This document shows positions 37,479 through 46,945 of a stretch of 64,000 nucleotides of DNA, piece by piece; within the stretch, counting starts at the first letter, position 1; each line of letters begins with the position of its first letter. Under the pieces are notes generated by a model. The model did not search any database and was not told where the DNA came from. It was given only the letters and a program-made list of their open reading frames with translations. The translations under genes and the position numbers were made by a program. Source of the stretch: Granulibacter bethesdensis CGDNIH1 (GTDB lineage: Bacteria; Pseudomonadota; Alphaproteobacteria; Acetobacterales; Acetobacteraceae); the NCBI RefSeq assembly GCF_000014285.2, contig NC_008343.2, forward strand, positions 2,156,501-2,220,500, read 5' to 3'.

Positions 37479-37946
37479 ATGAGCACTCTTGCCGAAGGTG
37501 ATACCGCCCCGGACTTCACCCTTCCCGCCAGCCGCGACCGCACGGCCAGCCTTTCCTCACTGCGGGGCAAACCGGTCGTGGTCTATTTCTATCCCAAGGC
37601 CGATACGTCGGGTTGCACCAAGGAAGCCTGCGCCTTTCAGGAGGCCCTGCCCGCGCTGGGAAAAAGCGGCCTGACCGTCATCGGCATATCGCGTGACAAG
37701 ATGAAGGCCATTGATGCCTTCGCCGACAAATACGCGCTCGATTTCCCGCTGGCCTCCGATGAGAACGGCACGGTTTCAGAGGCGTACGGAACGTGGATCG
37801 AAAAATCCATGTATGGACGCAGCTATATGGGTCTGGATCGCGCCACTTTCCTGATCGACGCGGAGGGACACATCGCCCGCATCTGGCGCAAGGTGAAAGT
37901 CACCGGCCATGTCAAACAGGTGACGGCGGCAGCGGCAGAGCTTTGA
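37479..37946 (+). CDS. bcp: Thioredoxin-dependent peroxiredoxin Bcp (PrxQ)
   Basis: A 155-residue cytoplasmic peroxiredoxin that reduces hydrogen and lipid peroxides. ATG 37479 is supported by AGGGAGA upstream and gives the standard start MSTLAEGDTAPDFTLP. The peroxidatic cysteine is in DTSGCTKEACAFQ, with the second cysteine five residues on, the PrxQ pattern; FLIDAEGHI closes the fold. The last 35 bases overlap the convergent permease gene. Confidence 0.94.
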   Translation: MSTLAEGDTAPDFTLPASRDRTASLSSLRGKPVVVYFYPKADTSGCTKEACAFQEALPALGKSGLTVIGISRDKMKAIDAFADKYALDFPLASDENGTVSEAYGTWIEKSMYGRSYMGLDRATFLIDAEGHIARIWRKVKVTGHVKQVTAAAAEL

Positions 37947-39366
37947 CCGGCCTCGCCAACACCGAATGGTGCATGGCGTAGGTAAGGTAGAACACCAGCG
38001 CAACCGCGATCCAGCCCGCAAAGAAAGCCAGTGTGACGGATGGCAGCAGCACGATCAGATAGAGACAGCACACCACGCTGAGCAGTGGCACCCACGGATA
38101 TAACGGAACACGATAACAGCAGGGCAGATCGCCATGGCGACGCCGCAGGACGATCAGCCCTGCCGAGACGGTCAGAAATGCGATCAGCGTTCCCATGCTG
38201 GTCAGATTGGCGAGCATATCAAGCGGAAACATCGCAGCCAGAGCCGCAACCGCCGCTGCCACGATCCATGTATTGAACAGGGGGACATGGCGGCCCGGAT
38301 CGACATGATGAAACACCGGCGGCATCAGACCGTCACGGCTCATCACGAACAGAATGCGGGTCTGGCCATATATCGTCACCAGCGTCACACTGAAAATCGA
38401 CACCAGGGCACCGATGCATAACAACATGGAAGGCCAAACGGAGCCGGTCACCTGTTCCAGTATCACGGCCAGTCCGGCTTCCTGACCGGCAAACCTTGTC
38501 CATGGTTGCGCGCCGATCGCCGCCACAGCGACGACCATATACACAAGCGAGACGATGCCCAGACACAACAGAATAGCGCGCGGCAAAGTGGGACCCGGAT
38601 CCTTCACCTCCTCGGCCGCGGTGCAGATCGTATCGATGCCGACATAGGAGAAAAACACTGTCGCGGCAGCACTGCCGACACCGCTGAGACCCAAAGGCAT
38701 GAACGGGGTCAGATGCTGCACCCGAAAGGCACAGAGTGCGATCCCCGCAAACAACAACAGAACCAGCAGCTTCACGCCCACCAGAACGGCGTTGACCGTG
38801 CTGGATTCCGCAACACCACGTGACAGCAGACCAGCACAGAGCATGACCAGCACAAGCGCAGGCAGGTTGATATAGCCCCCACTGCCCGGTGCCGCGGTCA
38901 TCGCATGCGGCAATGTCAGGCCAATTGTGTCGCCCAGAAACTGGTTCAGATACTGCGCCCAGCCCACCGCAATGGCGGAGGCCGCCACGCCATATTCCAG
39001 CAGCAGACAGGCCCCCACCAGAAAAGCCGCGACCTCTCCCATCGTTGCATAGGTGTAGGAATAGGAGGAACCGGCCTCCGGTATGGTGGAGGCGACTTCG
39101 GCATAGCAAAGCGCCGTCAGCGCTGCTGTCAGCCCGGCGATTACAAAGGCCAGTATCGTCCCCGGCCCCGCTTTCGGTACCGCTGTCGCCAGAGCCACAA
39201 AAATTCCGGTGCCGATGGTTGAACCGACACCCATCATCGCCAGACGCCACAGACCAATCGTGCGCGACAGCCTGGCCTTACCCGCGTCTGACGACACCTC
39301 ACCACCGGCAAGGGCAATATTCCGGCATCTCAGAACAGCCTGGAGCCAGGATGCTTTATCCGCCAT
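37912..39366 (-). CDS. Amino-acid permease (APC superfamily, cationic amino acid transporter type)
   Basis: An inner-membrane permease of 484 residues with about twelve hydrophobic spans. ATG 39366 (MADKASWLQAVLRCRNI) is chosen since the frame upstream enters the msrQ 3' end. Family motifs are the first-helix GVGSTIGTGIFV, TALCYAEVASTIPEAGSSYSY (two adjoining parts) and FFSYVGIDTICTAAEEVKDP, the last typical of YfnA/CAT-like transporters. The exact amino acid is unknown. The start overlaps msrQ by 11 bases, so it belongs to the operon that runs from aat. Confidence 0.88.
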   Translation of the reverse strand: MADKASWLQAVLRCRNIALAGGEVSSDAGKARLSRTIGLWRLAMMGVGSTIGTGIFVALATAVPKAGPGTILAFVIAGLTAALTALCYAEVASTIPEAGSSYSYTYATMGEVAAFLVGACLLLEYGVAASAIAVGWAQYLNQFLGDTIGLTLPHAMTAAPGSGGYINLPALVLVMLCAGLLSRGVAESSTVNAVLVGVKLLVLLLFAGIALCAFRVQHLTPFMPLGLSGVGSAAATVFFSYVGIDTICTAAEEVKDPGPTLPRAILLCLGIVSLVYMVVAVAAIGAQPWTRFAGQEAGLAVILEQVTGSVWPSMLLCIGALVSIFSVTLVTIYGQTRILFVMSRDGLMPPVFHHVDPGRHVPLFNTWIVAAAVAALAAMFPLDMLANLTSMGTLIAFLTVSAGLIVLRRRHGDLPCCYRVPLYPWVPLLSVVCCLYLIVLLPSVTLAFFAGWIAVALVFYLTYAMHHSVLARPVKALPLPPSPV

Positions 39367-40258
39367 TCTTTCGGGCAACCTTCCACTGTTGGCGTGAGAC
39401 GAACCAGCGGCGCCATGAGACGGCAGCAATCATCAGGCAGGCAAGCCCCGCCACTTCCCAAGCCGGACGCGGGCCAAGTGTAATCGTCATGCGCCATGCC
39501 GTCGCCAGATCGGGCGGCCAGTTTGCACTTAGCACAAGATGCCAGTTCAAACCCCGCACCAGCCCATACCATGCGGCTTCAAGCAGGGCCGTAGCCGGAA
39601 TGGCTGCCAAGGACAGAATAATAACGCCCCACAAGCCTCGATGCTGACGCGGCCATAAACGCCATGCCATAAGTGCACAAAATATACCGCTCCAGACAGC
39701 CTCCTGCGAGATGTCGATCTTCGCCTGAATAAGGCCATGCATCAGCGCCAGTATGACCAGCACATACACGGCACGATGCAGTTTTTTCCACCGCCGCCCC
39801 AGCCTGCGCATCCATGAATCCGTGGATGTCACCGCCAGCACGACAAGCCCGCACAGCGCCACCAACCCAATAAGCAGGTAAAAATGGCTGCCAATTTCGG
39901 AGCAGATCAGCCAGAGGCGTCCATTCTCATACACTCCATACAGCGCCAGATGCAGGAGCGCATAACACGCCGTTCCCACCCCGATCATGCGCCGCACGAT
40001 CAACAGGCGGGGCCATGATAGAGCCTCCCGCAAGGGAGTGATCGCCAGCGAGACCAGCAGGAAGCGGATCGTCCACCGCCCCGTCTCATGCAGAGCCGCC
40101 TTCAACGGCTCGGCCCCCAATTCCTGATAAAGGCCGCTCTTCAGCAGATGGGCTGCCGGATACATCAGGAACAGGAAAGCCATCAGGCGCAGCAAAGAAA
40201 AACGCCCGGCACGGTCATGCCATGGCACCCAGCCCTGTCGGGGCATGCGTTCCGTCAC
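39356..40258 (-). CDS. msrQ: MsrQ-like haem membrane protein with C-terminal extension
   Basis: The 300-residue protein has a ferric-reductase-like transmembrane core (about residues 20-205) typical of MsrQ, the haem b partner of the periplasmic methionine sulfoxide reductase MsrP. Histidines are placed in YALLHLALYG, EIGSHFYLL, LHRAVYVLVILALMHG. MsrQ is usually close to 210 residues; here about 95 more follow, with two extra hydrophobic segments (IILSLAAIPATALLEAAW and EVAGLACLMIAAVSW). No msrP is present in the window. The ATG overlaps the lipoprotein stop by four bases, so it is translated with two small exported proteins. Confidence 0.82.
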   Translation of the reverse strand: MTERMPRQGWVPWHDRAGRFSLLRLMAFLFLMYPAAHLLKSGLYQELGAEPLKAALHETGRWTIRFLLVSLAITPLREALSWPRLLIVRRMIGVGTACYALLHLALYGVYENGRLWLICSEIGSHFYLLIGLVALCGLVVLAVTSTDSWMRRLGRRWKKLHRAVYVLVILALMHGLIQAKIDISQEAVWSGIFCALMAWRLWPRQHRGLWGVIILSLAAIPATALLEAAWYGLVRGLNWHLVLSANWPPDLATAWRMTITLGPRPAWEVAGLACLMIAAVSWRRWFVSRQQWKVARKNGG

Positions 40259-40887
40259 GGAGCCGCCTTCAGCGCCTCCGGGGTGGTGTGCGCATAGGAA
40301 GCAGGGATCTTGAATAAATCCGCGTCAAGCTTCTCCGTCGAGACAGAAACCGCCTGTGCCACGATTTGCTCCCCGATCCGCACCTGTAACAACATGCCAT
40401 CACTGGTCATGCACATGGCGGCAGGGGCCGTCTTCGGTGTTGCGGTCTTGCCATCCGCCGTGACGACCCACTCCGTGCAGGGCAGGCCGTCGACAACGCG
40501 CGATCCGGCTTTTTCATATTGCATCTCCGGCGTGGCAGCTCCGGCAAGAGGCTCAATTTCCGGCATTTTCGACTTGCCGACGACCTGCGGTCTCGGGTCC
40601 GACGCCTCGATATCCAGCACTCCGTGGCGGAGCGGATCGACCAGCGCGATATGCATATCGGCCCGATTGATCAGCATATAAAGCCCGCCCTGCGGCGGAT
40701 CGATCCGCTGTATCTGGCGGGAGGCCAGCCAGCGCACACGCTCCGTCGTCATGGCCCCGTCATGCTGTATGCGATAGGTGATGTCAGTATCATGTGCGCA
40801 TTGCAGCACTGGCTGCTCACCCGCCTGCGCGCAGGCTGCCAGCAGGCCAAGCGCCACAAACAGCGCCAGAAAAGTGCCGTATTTCAT
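40255..40887 (-). CDS. Predicted lipoprotein, family shared with 40884 and 52234
   Basis: A 210-residue exported protein with a lipobox (LLAAC/AQ, Cys19), so it is probably membrane anchored. The mature sequence shares an ordered pattern with the genes at 40884 and 52234: a Gly-Leu-Pro-Cys-Thr (GLPCTEWVV) segment, then a late cysteine and a short DGMLL, then a C-terminal FKIPASY. I do not recognise a named family. The pattern suggests a beta-sheet domain with one disulfide. It overlaps its neighbours by four bases on both sides and is followed by msrQ. Confidence 0.8.
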   Translation of the reverse strand: MKYGTFLALFVALGLLAACAQAGEQPVLQCAHDTDITYRIQHDGAMTTERVRWLASRQIQRIDPPQGGLYMLINRADMHIALVDPLRHGVLDIEASDPRPQVVGKSKMPEIEPLAGAATPEMQYEKAGSRVVDGLPCTEWVVTADGKTATPKTAPAAMCMTSDGMLLQVRIGEQIVAQAVSVSTEKLDADLFKIPASYAHTTPEALKAAP

Positions 40888-41594
40888 CGCCCGATCAAAT
40901 TCCTCATTGTCTTCATGGCGCCACCCATCTGCAACGCCCCCTGTCCATTCCCGGAGAGCAGACCCTGCACCATACCCGGCGGCAAATCCATTTTCTGATA
41001 CCCGTCCGGAATCCTGAATAAAGTCTGCGGCTGCGGGGCATATTTCACGCTGGTTGCATGCAGGCTGCCGGTGCGACCCTCTGTATCTGTTCCCTCACCG
41101 CTGAGCAGGATACCATCATCACTGAGGCAGATCGTTCCCTGTCCCTGCCGGGACGTGACATGCCACAAAGTGCAGGCAATGCCGGCAATCCGGCTGGTCC
41201 CGGTGCGGGTGAAATTCTCGGTCGGGGAGAGCACCAGCGCACTGACCGGCGTGCTGGAAATGGCACTGGTGACGTAGATATTGATCTGGTTCAGCACCAA
41301 GGTCGCACGATCTTGCCGCGGATCAAGCAGCAAAAAGCCGGGTTGCCGGTCAGCCTCAATCCGTGCCTCCCCAACTGTGCTTGAATAGAACAGCCTGCCC
41401 TGACGGGGCCGCCCGGTTTCACCGGCTTTCGCACCGGTCAGGGTATAAACCACGGACACATCTTTCTGCGGCACCAGATGGGCGGGCTGATCGGCAAAGG
41501 CGGGGTGACTGGAGAATGACACACCAGCCAGCAGTGCCAGTGCACTTAGACGCTGCGCCCTCATCCGATGCCGCGGCATGATGTCATGGGCCAT
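40884..41594 (-). CDS. Exported protein, same family as 40255 and 52234
   Basis: A 236-residue protein from ATG 41594 ([10 protein letters not shown]); ATG 41600, two codons earlier, is similarly good since AAGGAAAGGA precedes both. The signal peptide ends near AFA/DQP. The mature part has [10 protein letters not shown], a late cysteine in [11 protein letters not shown], then [11 protein letters not shown], matching the lipoprotein just downstream and the protein at 52234. Function unknown. The start lies inside the end of aat, and the stop overlaps the lipoprotein start, so it is translated as part of a compact operon with aat, msrQ and a permease. Confidence 0.82.
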   Translation of the reverse strand: MAHDIMPRHRMRAQRLSALALLAGVSFSSHPAFADQPAHLVPQKDVSVVYTLTGAKAGETGRPRQGRLFYSSTVGEARIEADRQPGFLLLDPRQDRATLVLNQINIYVTSAISSTPVSALVLSPTENFTRTGTSRIAGIACTLWHVTSRQGQGTICLSDDGILLSGEGTDTEGRTGSLHATSVKYAPQPQTLFRIPDGYQKMDLPPGMVQGLLSGNGQGALQMGGAMKTMRNLIGR

Positions 41595-42264
41595 GATCAT
41601 TCCTTTCCTTGCCTGCCAATTCCCTGAACGCATGAACCAACAAAGCGTGTGGCGGAGTCGCGATCCAGTCTGCCCGGATATCCACGCAAGCCGCCAGTCG
41701 CTGCCTGTATGCCTCACGTGGGATTTCCATGGCACCGAACTGTGTCAGATGCGTGGTGACAAACTGCGTATCCAGCAGCCGGAACCCGCCCAGCCGCAAA
41801 CGGGCCACCAGATGTGTCAGCGCAACCTTCGATGCATCACGCACTGTGCTGAACATGCTTTCACCGAAGAACACAGCGCCCAGCACCACACCATACAGAC
41901 CACCCACCAGCTTTCCGTCCTGCCATGCCTCGACAGAATGGGCATGACCGATTCGATGGAGATCGATGAAAAGCCGCTTGATTTCAGCGTTGATCCAGCT
42001 ATCCATGCGCCCCTGCCGTGGCACCGCACAGCCATGGATCACGGCAGGAAAGTCACTGTCGATCCGCACCTCGAACCGCTCGCCCAGAACAGTGCGCAAC
42101 AAACGGCGCGGCAGATGAAACCCGTCCAGTGGCAGGATGCCGCGCTCTTCAGGATCGAGCCAGTAAAGACGCGCACCGTCTCGTGTTTCGGCCATGGGGA
42201 ACAGGCCTGCACGATAGGCCTGTAATATCAACTCCGGAGTGATCTCGAAGGCGCGTCGCGACAT
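41584..42264 (-). CDS. aat: Leucyl/phenylalanyl-tRNA-protein transferase
   Basis: Adds Leu or Phe to proteins beginning with Lys or Arg, marking them for ClpAP degradation (N-degron pathway). The 226 residues contain the family landmarks [48 protein letters not shown] and [11 protein letters not shown]. The 3' end overlaps the start of the exported-protein gene by about 10 bases. The gene lies 80 bases after accC on the same strand. Confidence 0.95.
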   Translation of the reverse strand: MSRRAFEITPELILQAYRAGLFPMAETRDGARLYWLDPEERGILPLDGFHLPRRLLRTVLGERFEVRIDSDFPAVIHGCAVPRQGRMDSWINAEIKRLFIDLHRIGHAHSVEAWQDGKLVGGLYGVVLGAVFFGESMFSTVRDASKVALTHLVARLRLGGFRLLDTQFVTTHLTQFGAMEIPREAYRQRLAACVDIRADWIATPPHALLVHAFRELAGKERNDHGP

Positions 42265-42344
42265 GCCTTCCTATCCTTCCGCGTTACCTTACTTGGCAGG
42301 GCCACCGGAAGGACAGTCTGGAAAAACCATCCTCCCGCTCCAGA

Positions 42345-43697
42345 TCAAGCCGCCGGAATCTGTCCCGCTACAAATTTCTCCAGCCAGTGAATGGTGTATT
42401 CACCGGCCTGAAATTCGGGATCAGCCAGAACGCGCTGATGCAATTCAGCCGTCGTGCTGATCCCCACCACGGCCATTTCCTCCAGCGCACGGCTCATGCG
42501 TGCAATGGCTTCAGGACGGGTGGGAGCATGAACGATCAGCTTGGCAACCATGCTGTCATAGTAAGGCGGCACCACATAGCCGCTGTACAGCGCACTATCC
42601 ACACGCACGCCCAGGCCGCCCGGCGCATGAAATGCCTCGATCCGGCCCGGTGTCGGCATAAAGGTCAACGGATCTTCCGCGTTAATGCGGCACTCAATCG
42701 CATGACCCCGGAAACGAATATCCGACTGCTCATAACCGAGAGGCTCCCCGGCCGCGATCCGAATCTGCTCCCGCACCAGATCGATGCCGGTGATGGCTTC
42801 CGTCACCGGATGCTCGACCTGCAAGCGGGTGTTCATCTCGATGAAGGCGAATTGTCCGTCCTGATATAAAAACTCCAGCGTGCCCGCATTGCGATAGCCG
42901 AGCTTGCGCAGGCCGGAGGTCACGACCTCGCCAATCCGGTCACGTTCTTCCGCCGTCAGGGCGGGAGAACCGGCCTCTTCCAGCAATTTCTGATGCCGGC
43001 GCTGAAGAGAGCAGTCACGCTCACCCAGATGGACCACATTGCCATGCGAATCGGCCAGAACCTGCAATTCGATATGACGCGGTTTATCGAGGTATTTTTC
43101 GATATAGACGGCATCATTGCCGAAAGCGGCAGCGGCTTCGGTGCGGGCCAGACGCCATGCTTCAGCCAGTTCGCTCTCATCATGCGCGACTTTCATGCCG
43201 CGCCCGCCGCCACCTGCCGCCGCCTTGATCAGAACCGGATATTTCACCCGATCCGCCACGGCGCGGGCTTCCTCCATATCCGATACGACGCCTGCCGAAC
43301 CCGGCACCAGCGGCACGTTGAGCGAGGCCATGGCGTGCTTGGCCTCGATCTTGTCGCCCATCATACGGATATGGGACGGGCTGGGACCGATGAAGGTCAG
43401 GCCATGCGCCTCGACCATTTCGGCAAAGTCCGCGTTTTCCGACAGGAAGCCATAGCCGGGATGAATCGCATCGGCGCCGGTGATGGTCGCCGCCCCCAGA
43501 ATGGCCGCCGTGTTAAGATAGCTGTCACGAGCAGCGGGCGGGCCGATACAGACGCTCTCATCCGCCAGACGGACATGCATCGCATCGGCATCCGCGGTGG
43601 AATGCACGGCAACGGTCGGAATGCCAAGTTCACGGCAGGCGCGCTGAATTCTCAGCGCGATTTCACCACGATTGGCGATCAGGATTTTGTGGAACAT
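42345..43697 (-). CDS. accC: Biotin carboxylase subunit of acetyl-CoA carboxylase
   Basis: ATP-dependent carboxylation of the biotin on AccB, the first step of fatty-acid synthesis. The 450 residues start at ATG 43697 ([17 protein letters not shown]). ATP-grasp features are [12 protein letters not shown] and the [14 protein letters not shown] segment; the active-site region is [16 protein letters not shown]. The frame extends to 43715 across the accB stop, but the internal ATG matches the family. It follows accB with a gap of about 10 bases. Confidence 0.96.
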   Translation of the reverse strand: MFHKILIANRGEIALRIQRACRELGIPTVAVHSTADADAMHVRLADESVCIGPPAARDSYLNTAAILGAATITGADAIHPGYGFLSENADFAEMVEAHGLTFIGPSPSHIRMMGDKIEAKHAMASLNVPLVPGSAGVVSDMEEARAVADRVKYPVLIKAAAGGGGRGMKVAHDESELAEAWRLARTEAAAAFGNDAVYIEKYLDKPRHIELQVLADSHGNVVHLGERDCSLQRRHQKLLEEAGSPALTAEERDRIGEVVTSGLRKLGYRNAGTLEFLYQDGQFAFIEMNTRLQVEHPVTEAITGIDLVREQIRIAAGEPLGYEQSDIRFRGHAIECRINAEDPLTFMPTPGRIEAFHAPGGLGVRVDSALYSGYVVPPYYDSMVAKLIVHAPTRPEAIARMSRALEEMAVVGISTTAELHQRVLADPEFQAGEYTIHWLEKFVAGQIPAA

Positions 43698-43707
43698 CCC
43701 GCCCCGG

Positions 43708-44193
43708 TCACTCAATGATCACAAGCGGCTCGCCATACTCGACCGGCGCACCATTGCCGACGAGAATTTTCGAGACCGTGCCCGCTTTCGCGGCCTTGAT
43801 CTGATTGAAAGTCTTCATCGCCTCAATCAACAACAGGGTTTGCCCGGCAGTCACCGGCTGACCGACAGAGATGAAAGAAGGCGCGCCCGGTTCCGGGCAC
43901 AGATAGGCAATACCGACCATGGGGCTGAGCACCGCACCGGGATGTTTCGCATCATCCACGGCGGAGACAGCTTCCTGCGCCACAGGAGCCGCCTGCACCT
44001 GCGAGACCGGTGCCGCTGCTACCGCCGGCGCCGCCAGGGCAGGGGCACCACCGATATAGGTGACCGGGGCCGGGGTCCGCGCAACACGGATACGGCTTTC
44101 GTTATCGATGATCTCGATTTCCGTCAGGCCTGTATCCGCAAGGATTGTCGCCAGGGTGCGGATGGCCTCCGCGTCGAACAGAACGCGGCTCAT
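43708..44193 (-). CDS. accB: Biotin carboxyl carrier protein of acetyl-CoA carboxylase
   Basis: A 161-residue carrier. The N-terminal helical segment is followed by a Pro/Ala-rich linker (about residues 45-80) and the biotinyl domain with EAMKTFNQ, the lysine that carries biotin. The first codon overlaps the aroQ stop by four bases (ATGA), so aroQ, accB and accC form one unit, an arrangement common in proteobacteria. Confidence 0.96.
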   Translation of the reverse strand: MSRVLFDAEAIRTLATILADTGLTEIEIIDNESRIRVARTPAPVTYIGGAPALAAPAVAAAPVSQVQAAPVAQEAVSAVDDAKHPGAVLSPMVGIAYLCPEPGAPSFISVGQPVTAGQTLLLIEAMKTFNQIKAAKAGTVSKILVGNGAPVEYGEPLVIIE

Positions 44194-44705
44194 GCGCCCT
44201 CTTCTCCTTCATAAGGGTGAAAAGCTTGATCCCGATCGGAATGATCATCGGGCAGATCGGTCTGTTCGTCCAGCAGGTCCGCCATGGCGCGCAACGCCAG
44301 GGCATATCCGCGCACGCCGAGACCACAGATAATGCCGTCAGCCGCCTGGCTGACGTAAGACCGGCGGCGGAACGTCTCGCGCCGGTGAATATTGCTGATA
44401 TGCACCTCCACCACCGGCAGATCCACCGCAAGCAGCGCATCCATCAGGGCAACAGAAGTATGGGTATAGCCAGCCGGATTGATCACGATGCCGGCGGCAC
44501 GGCCACGGCATTCCTGCACCCAGGAAATCAGCTCACCCTCGCCATTGGTCTGCCTGAAATCAACGGCAAGCCCAAGCTCCTCCGCCGTTTCGGCGCACAG
44601 CGCCTCGACATCATCAAGCGTCACGGAGCCATACATCTCCGGCTGACGCACGCCGAGCATATTCAGATTCGGGCCGTTCAGGACGGCAATCAAAGGTCTG
44701 GTCAT
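44190..44705 (-). CDS. aroQ: 3-dehydroquinate dehydratase, type II
   Basis: Shikimate-pathway enzyme of 171 residues. ATG 44705 ([18 protein letters not shown]) begins with the type II signature; [16 protein letters not shown] and [15 protein letters not shown] carry the catalytic His and Arg regions. The C-terminal Asp/Glu-rich tail is slightly longer than usual. It leads the aroQ-accB-accC operon and is divergent from thiS. Confidence 0.95.
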   Translation of the reverse strand: MTRPLIAVLNGPNLNMLGVRQPEMYGSVTLDDVEALCAETAEELGLAVDFRQTNGEGELISWVQECRGRAAGIVINPAGYTHTSVALMDALLAVDLPVVEVHISNIHRRETFRRRSYVSQAADGIICGLGVRGYALALRAMADLLDEQTDLPDDHSDRDQAFHPYEGEEGA

Positions 44706-44862
44706 CAGCCGGGCGTTAGCATGCGCAGACGAGAACGTCCAATCCGTTTCCCACCCTGTTTCACGAAACCAGCCTTTCAGCGGTTCCGGCTTGCGCCGCG
44801 TGAGGCCTCTCCCCATAGTCCATGACATGTCCGCCCCCAGCACATCCCTTTCTGAAACGCCT

Positions 44863-45075
44863 ATGACGGATGGCGCTTTCATCACCGTCAATGGTCTGTC
44901 GCATGCCCTTTCACGCCCGACCACTGTTGCGGCATTGCTGGAAGAGATCGGGCTGGACCGCGTCAAAATCGCGGTAGAGCGCAATGAAAGCATCGTACCG
45001 CGCTCGCTCTATGAACAGACCCTGCTGGATGATGGCGACGTGCTGGAAATCGTTCATTTCATCGGCGGCGGCTGA
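44863..45075 (+). CDS. thiS: ThiS, thiamine sulfur carrier protein
   Basis: A 70-residue ubiquitin-like sulfur carrier from ATG 44863 ([11 protein letters not shown]). The essential C-terminal Gly-Gly is present in VHFIGGG. The ERNESIVPR segment is typical of the family. In-frame ATGs at 44827 and 44791 exist but add a non-conserved stretch. It precedes thiG by 67 bases and they work together: ThiS-thiocarboxylate supplies sulfur to ThiG. Confidence 0.92.
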   Translation: MTDGAFITVNGLSHALSRPTTVAALLEEIGLDRVKIAVERNESIVPRSLYEQTLLDDGDVLEIVHFIGGG

Positions 45076-45142
45076 GCCGGACAGGCGCGTTTGCGCGGCC
45101 CTTTGATCGGGCGCGCCACTCAACACGGAATCAGGATATATC

Positions 45143-45976
45143 ATGACGACGGTTTCACCGACACATGCCTCCGGCTTTGCCGCATCAGGTGTGGAGGCCG
45201 GATGCGATGATCGCTGGAGCGTAGCCGGGCGACATTTCACATCCCGCCTGATCGTCGGCACCGGTCGCTACAAGGATCTGCCGGAAACTGCCGCCGCCAT
45301 TGCCGCATCGGGGGCCGAGATCGTCACCGTCGCCGTCAGACGGGTGAATCTGTCCGATCCCTCCGCACCGATGCTCCAGGATTACGTCAGCCCGCGCGAC
45401 TATACCTATCTGCCCAACACCGCAGGCTGCCATACGGCGAAAGACGCGGTGAGAACCCTGCGTCTGGCCCGCGAGGCAGGCGGATGGAATCTGGTCAAGC
45501 TTGAAGTGCTGGGCCCACCCCCGCATCTCTATCCCGATATGGCCGCAACCATGGAAGCCGCTGCCGCCCTGATTGAGGATGGATTCGAGGTCATGGTCTA
45601 TTGTGCCGACGATCCCGTCGCCGCGAAACGGCTGGAGGAAATGGGGTGCGTGGCGATCATGCCGCTCGGCGCACCGATCGGCTCCGGGCTGGGATTACAG
45701 AATCCGGCCATACTGTCCCTGATCATCGAACAGGCGAAAGTGCCCGTGCTGGTGGATGCGGGAATCGGCACCGCCAGCGATGCCGCCGTGGCCATGCAGA
45801 TCGGCTGTGATGCGGTTTTGCTGAACAGCGCCATTGCCCATGCCGGGAATCCGGTGCTGATGGCACAGGCCATGAAACATGCCGTGCAGGCGGGGCGTCT
45901 GGCGCATCTGGCCGGACGTATGCCCCGCCGAATGGGGGCGGACCCGTCCTCCCCCCTGACCGGGCTGATTTCCTGA
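45143..45976 (+). CDS. thiG: ThiG, thiazole synthase
   Basis: Forms the thiazole phosphate of thiamine from deoxyxylulose-5-phosphate, dehydroglycine and ThiS sulfur. The 277-residue TIM-barrel protein has about 30 extra N-terminal residues before [39 protein letters not shown] with the Schiff-base lysine, and [12 protein letters not shown] are diagnostic, as is [12 protein letters not shown]. No ThiO, ThiE or ThiC gene lies in the window, and I see no TPP riboswitch motif before thiS. Confidence 0.95.
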   Translation: MTTVSPTHASGFAASGVEAGCDDRWSVAGRHFTSRLIVGTGRYKDLPETAAAIAASGAEIVTVAVRRVNLSDPSAPMLQDYVSPRDYTYLPNTAGCHTAKDAVRTLRLAREAGGWNLVKLEVLGPPPHLYPDMAATMEAAAALIEDGFEVMVYCADDPVAAKRLEEMGCVAIMPLGAPIGSGLGLQNPAILSLIIEQAKVPVLVDAGIGTASDAAVAMQIGCDAVLLNSAIAHAGNPVLMAQAMKHAVQAGRLAHLAGRMPRRMGADPSSPLTGLIS

Positions 45977-46005
45977 ACGGTGGAAACCAGCCGGACCAGT
46001 TGTGG

Positions 46006-46026
46006 AGAGGCCGTTATTCGGCCTCT
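46006..46026. terminator. Hairpin between convergent thiG and DUF3297 gene
   Basis: Perfect 8-bp stem AGAGGCCG / CGGCCTCT with loop TTATT, covering the stop codon of the minus-strand gene. T runs are weak on both sides. Confidence 0.4.
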
Positions 46027-46268
46027 GCATCCGCCTCACGGATGTAAGGCTCCACCTTGCCTTGCAGCTTGATGGTCATCGGGTGACCCTTGCGGTCCAG
46101 AGCCTTGCCGACGATCACACGCACCCAGCCTTCGCTGACGCAGTATTCATCGACATTGTTTTTCTCTTCGCCATTGAACCGGATGCCGACACCGCGTTCC
46201 AGCAAAGGGGCGTTGAAATAGGGGCTGTCCGGATTGGTGGACAGCCGGTCGGGAAGGGTATCGGCCAT
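46014..46268 (-). CDS. DUF3297 family protein
   Basis: An 84-residue protein from ATG 46268 (MADTLPDRLS). GGAG lies nine bases upstream. It matches the DUF3297 family pattern: DSPYFNAPLLERGVGIRFNG, then VDEYCVSEGWVRV and DRKGHPMTIKLQGKVEP. The family is widespread in alphaproteobacteria, small and cytoplasmic, with no known role. A strong hairpin sits directly upstream of its ribosome site. Confidence 0.88.
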   Translation of the reverse strand: MADTLPDRLSTNPDSPYFNAPLLERGVGIRFNGEEKNNVDEYCVSEGWVRVIVGKALDRKGHPMTIKLQGKVEPYIREADAEAE

Positions 46269-46290
46269 GGGAGGCAGCTCCATCATCATA

Positions 46291-46318
46291 GATCAATCCG
46301 CCTCATAGCGGATTGATC
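46291..46318 (-). terminator. Strong hairpin upstream of DUF3297 gene
   Basis: Perfect 11-bp stem GATCAATCCGC / GCGGATTGATC with loop CTCATA. It could terminate the lipoprotein gene at 46359, or act as a 5' leader structure just before the DUF3297 ribosome site; no T run decides between them. Confidence 0.45.
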
Positions 46319-46358
46319 CACATCCCCACAAATGATGCCCCGGCACTCACGACTCTGA

Positions 46359-46652
46359 TCAGTGCAGCCCGTAATAAGTGGGGTGGCCATGAAACTGCCC
46401 CATATGCAGATGTTTCAGGCAGGCTTTGTAATCTGCATGACTCAATGTCTTGACATCGCAATGGTCAGGCTCCGGAGCCACTGTATTGGCAGCCGCGGAA
46501 TCCGGGGCAGCAGAAGGCGTGGGCGTAACCACATTGGCCACCGGCGCTTTCTCCGGAGGGGGAGGTGTCGGGGCAGCGGACGTTTCCTTTGGCGCAGGTG
46601 CTGAGCAGGCAGCCAAAATCAATGTCAGAACAATGGAAACAAAATAGCGCAC
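46359..46652 (-). CDS. Small proline-rich lipoprotein
   Basis: A 97-residue protein with a lipoprotein signal (hydrophobic 5-14, LAAC/SAP, Cys16). A Pro/Ala-rich low-complexity stretch (about 20-60) leads to a short C-terminal part with two cysteines (DHCDVKTLSHADYKACLKHL) and several histidines. No family recognised. It is AT-poor and ordinary in composition, so probably a native gene. Confidence 0.7.
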   Translation of the reverse strand: MRYFVSIVLTLILAACSAPAPKETSAAPTPPPPEKAPVANVVTPTPSAAPDSAAANTVAPEPDHCDVKTLSHADYKACLKHLHMGQFHGHPTYYGLH

Positions 46653-46792
46653 GCTTCATTCTCCCTTTGCGCCTGTTTGCGCCCGTAAACGTTACGGTAA
46701 CGCTTCAGTCTTGGGAAGGTTCGCATCGGCGGCTAGTCAATAACCCCCTGCGCCATCATGACAGCGGGACTTTCTGACTGGAAAAAGGGAAA

Positions 46793-46869
46793 TGGCGGAC
46801 CCGGCGCGATTCGAACGCGCGACCTTCGCCTTCGGAGGGCGACACTCTATCCAGCTGAGCTACGGGTCC
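46793..46869 (-). tRNA. tRNA-Arg (CCG)
   Basis: Cloverleaf: acceptor GGACCCG with CGGGTCC, D arm GCTC/GAGT, anticodon stem TCGCC/GGCGA with loop CTCCGAA (anticodon CCG), T arm GCGCG-TTCGAAT-CGCGC. CCA is encoded. It reads arginine CGG codons. A T-rich stretch downstream on the minus strand fits termination. Confidence 0.95.
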
Positions 46870-46945
46870 AGCGCGCCCTGAATACCCTGCGCGGACGTCG
46901 AAGACAACCTTCTCTCAGCCCCTTATGCCGCAAAACCCGGAAATG

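Noticed and set aside
42274-42313. Terminator between accC and aat (TCCTTCCG / CGGAAGGA)
   Set aside because: The 24-base loop and lack of a T run make read-through more likely.
44706-44862. TPP riboswitch before thiS
   Set aside because: The conserved CUGAGA and ACCUGA thi-box segments are not present.
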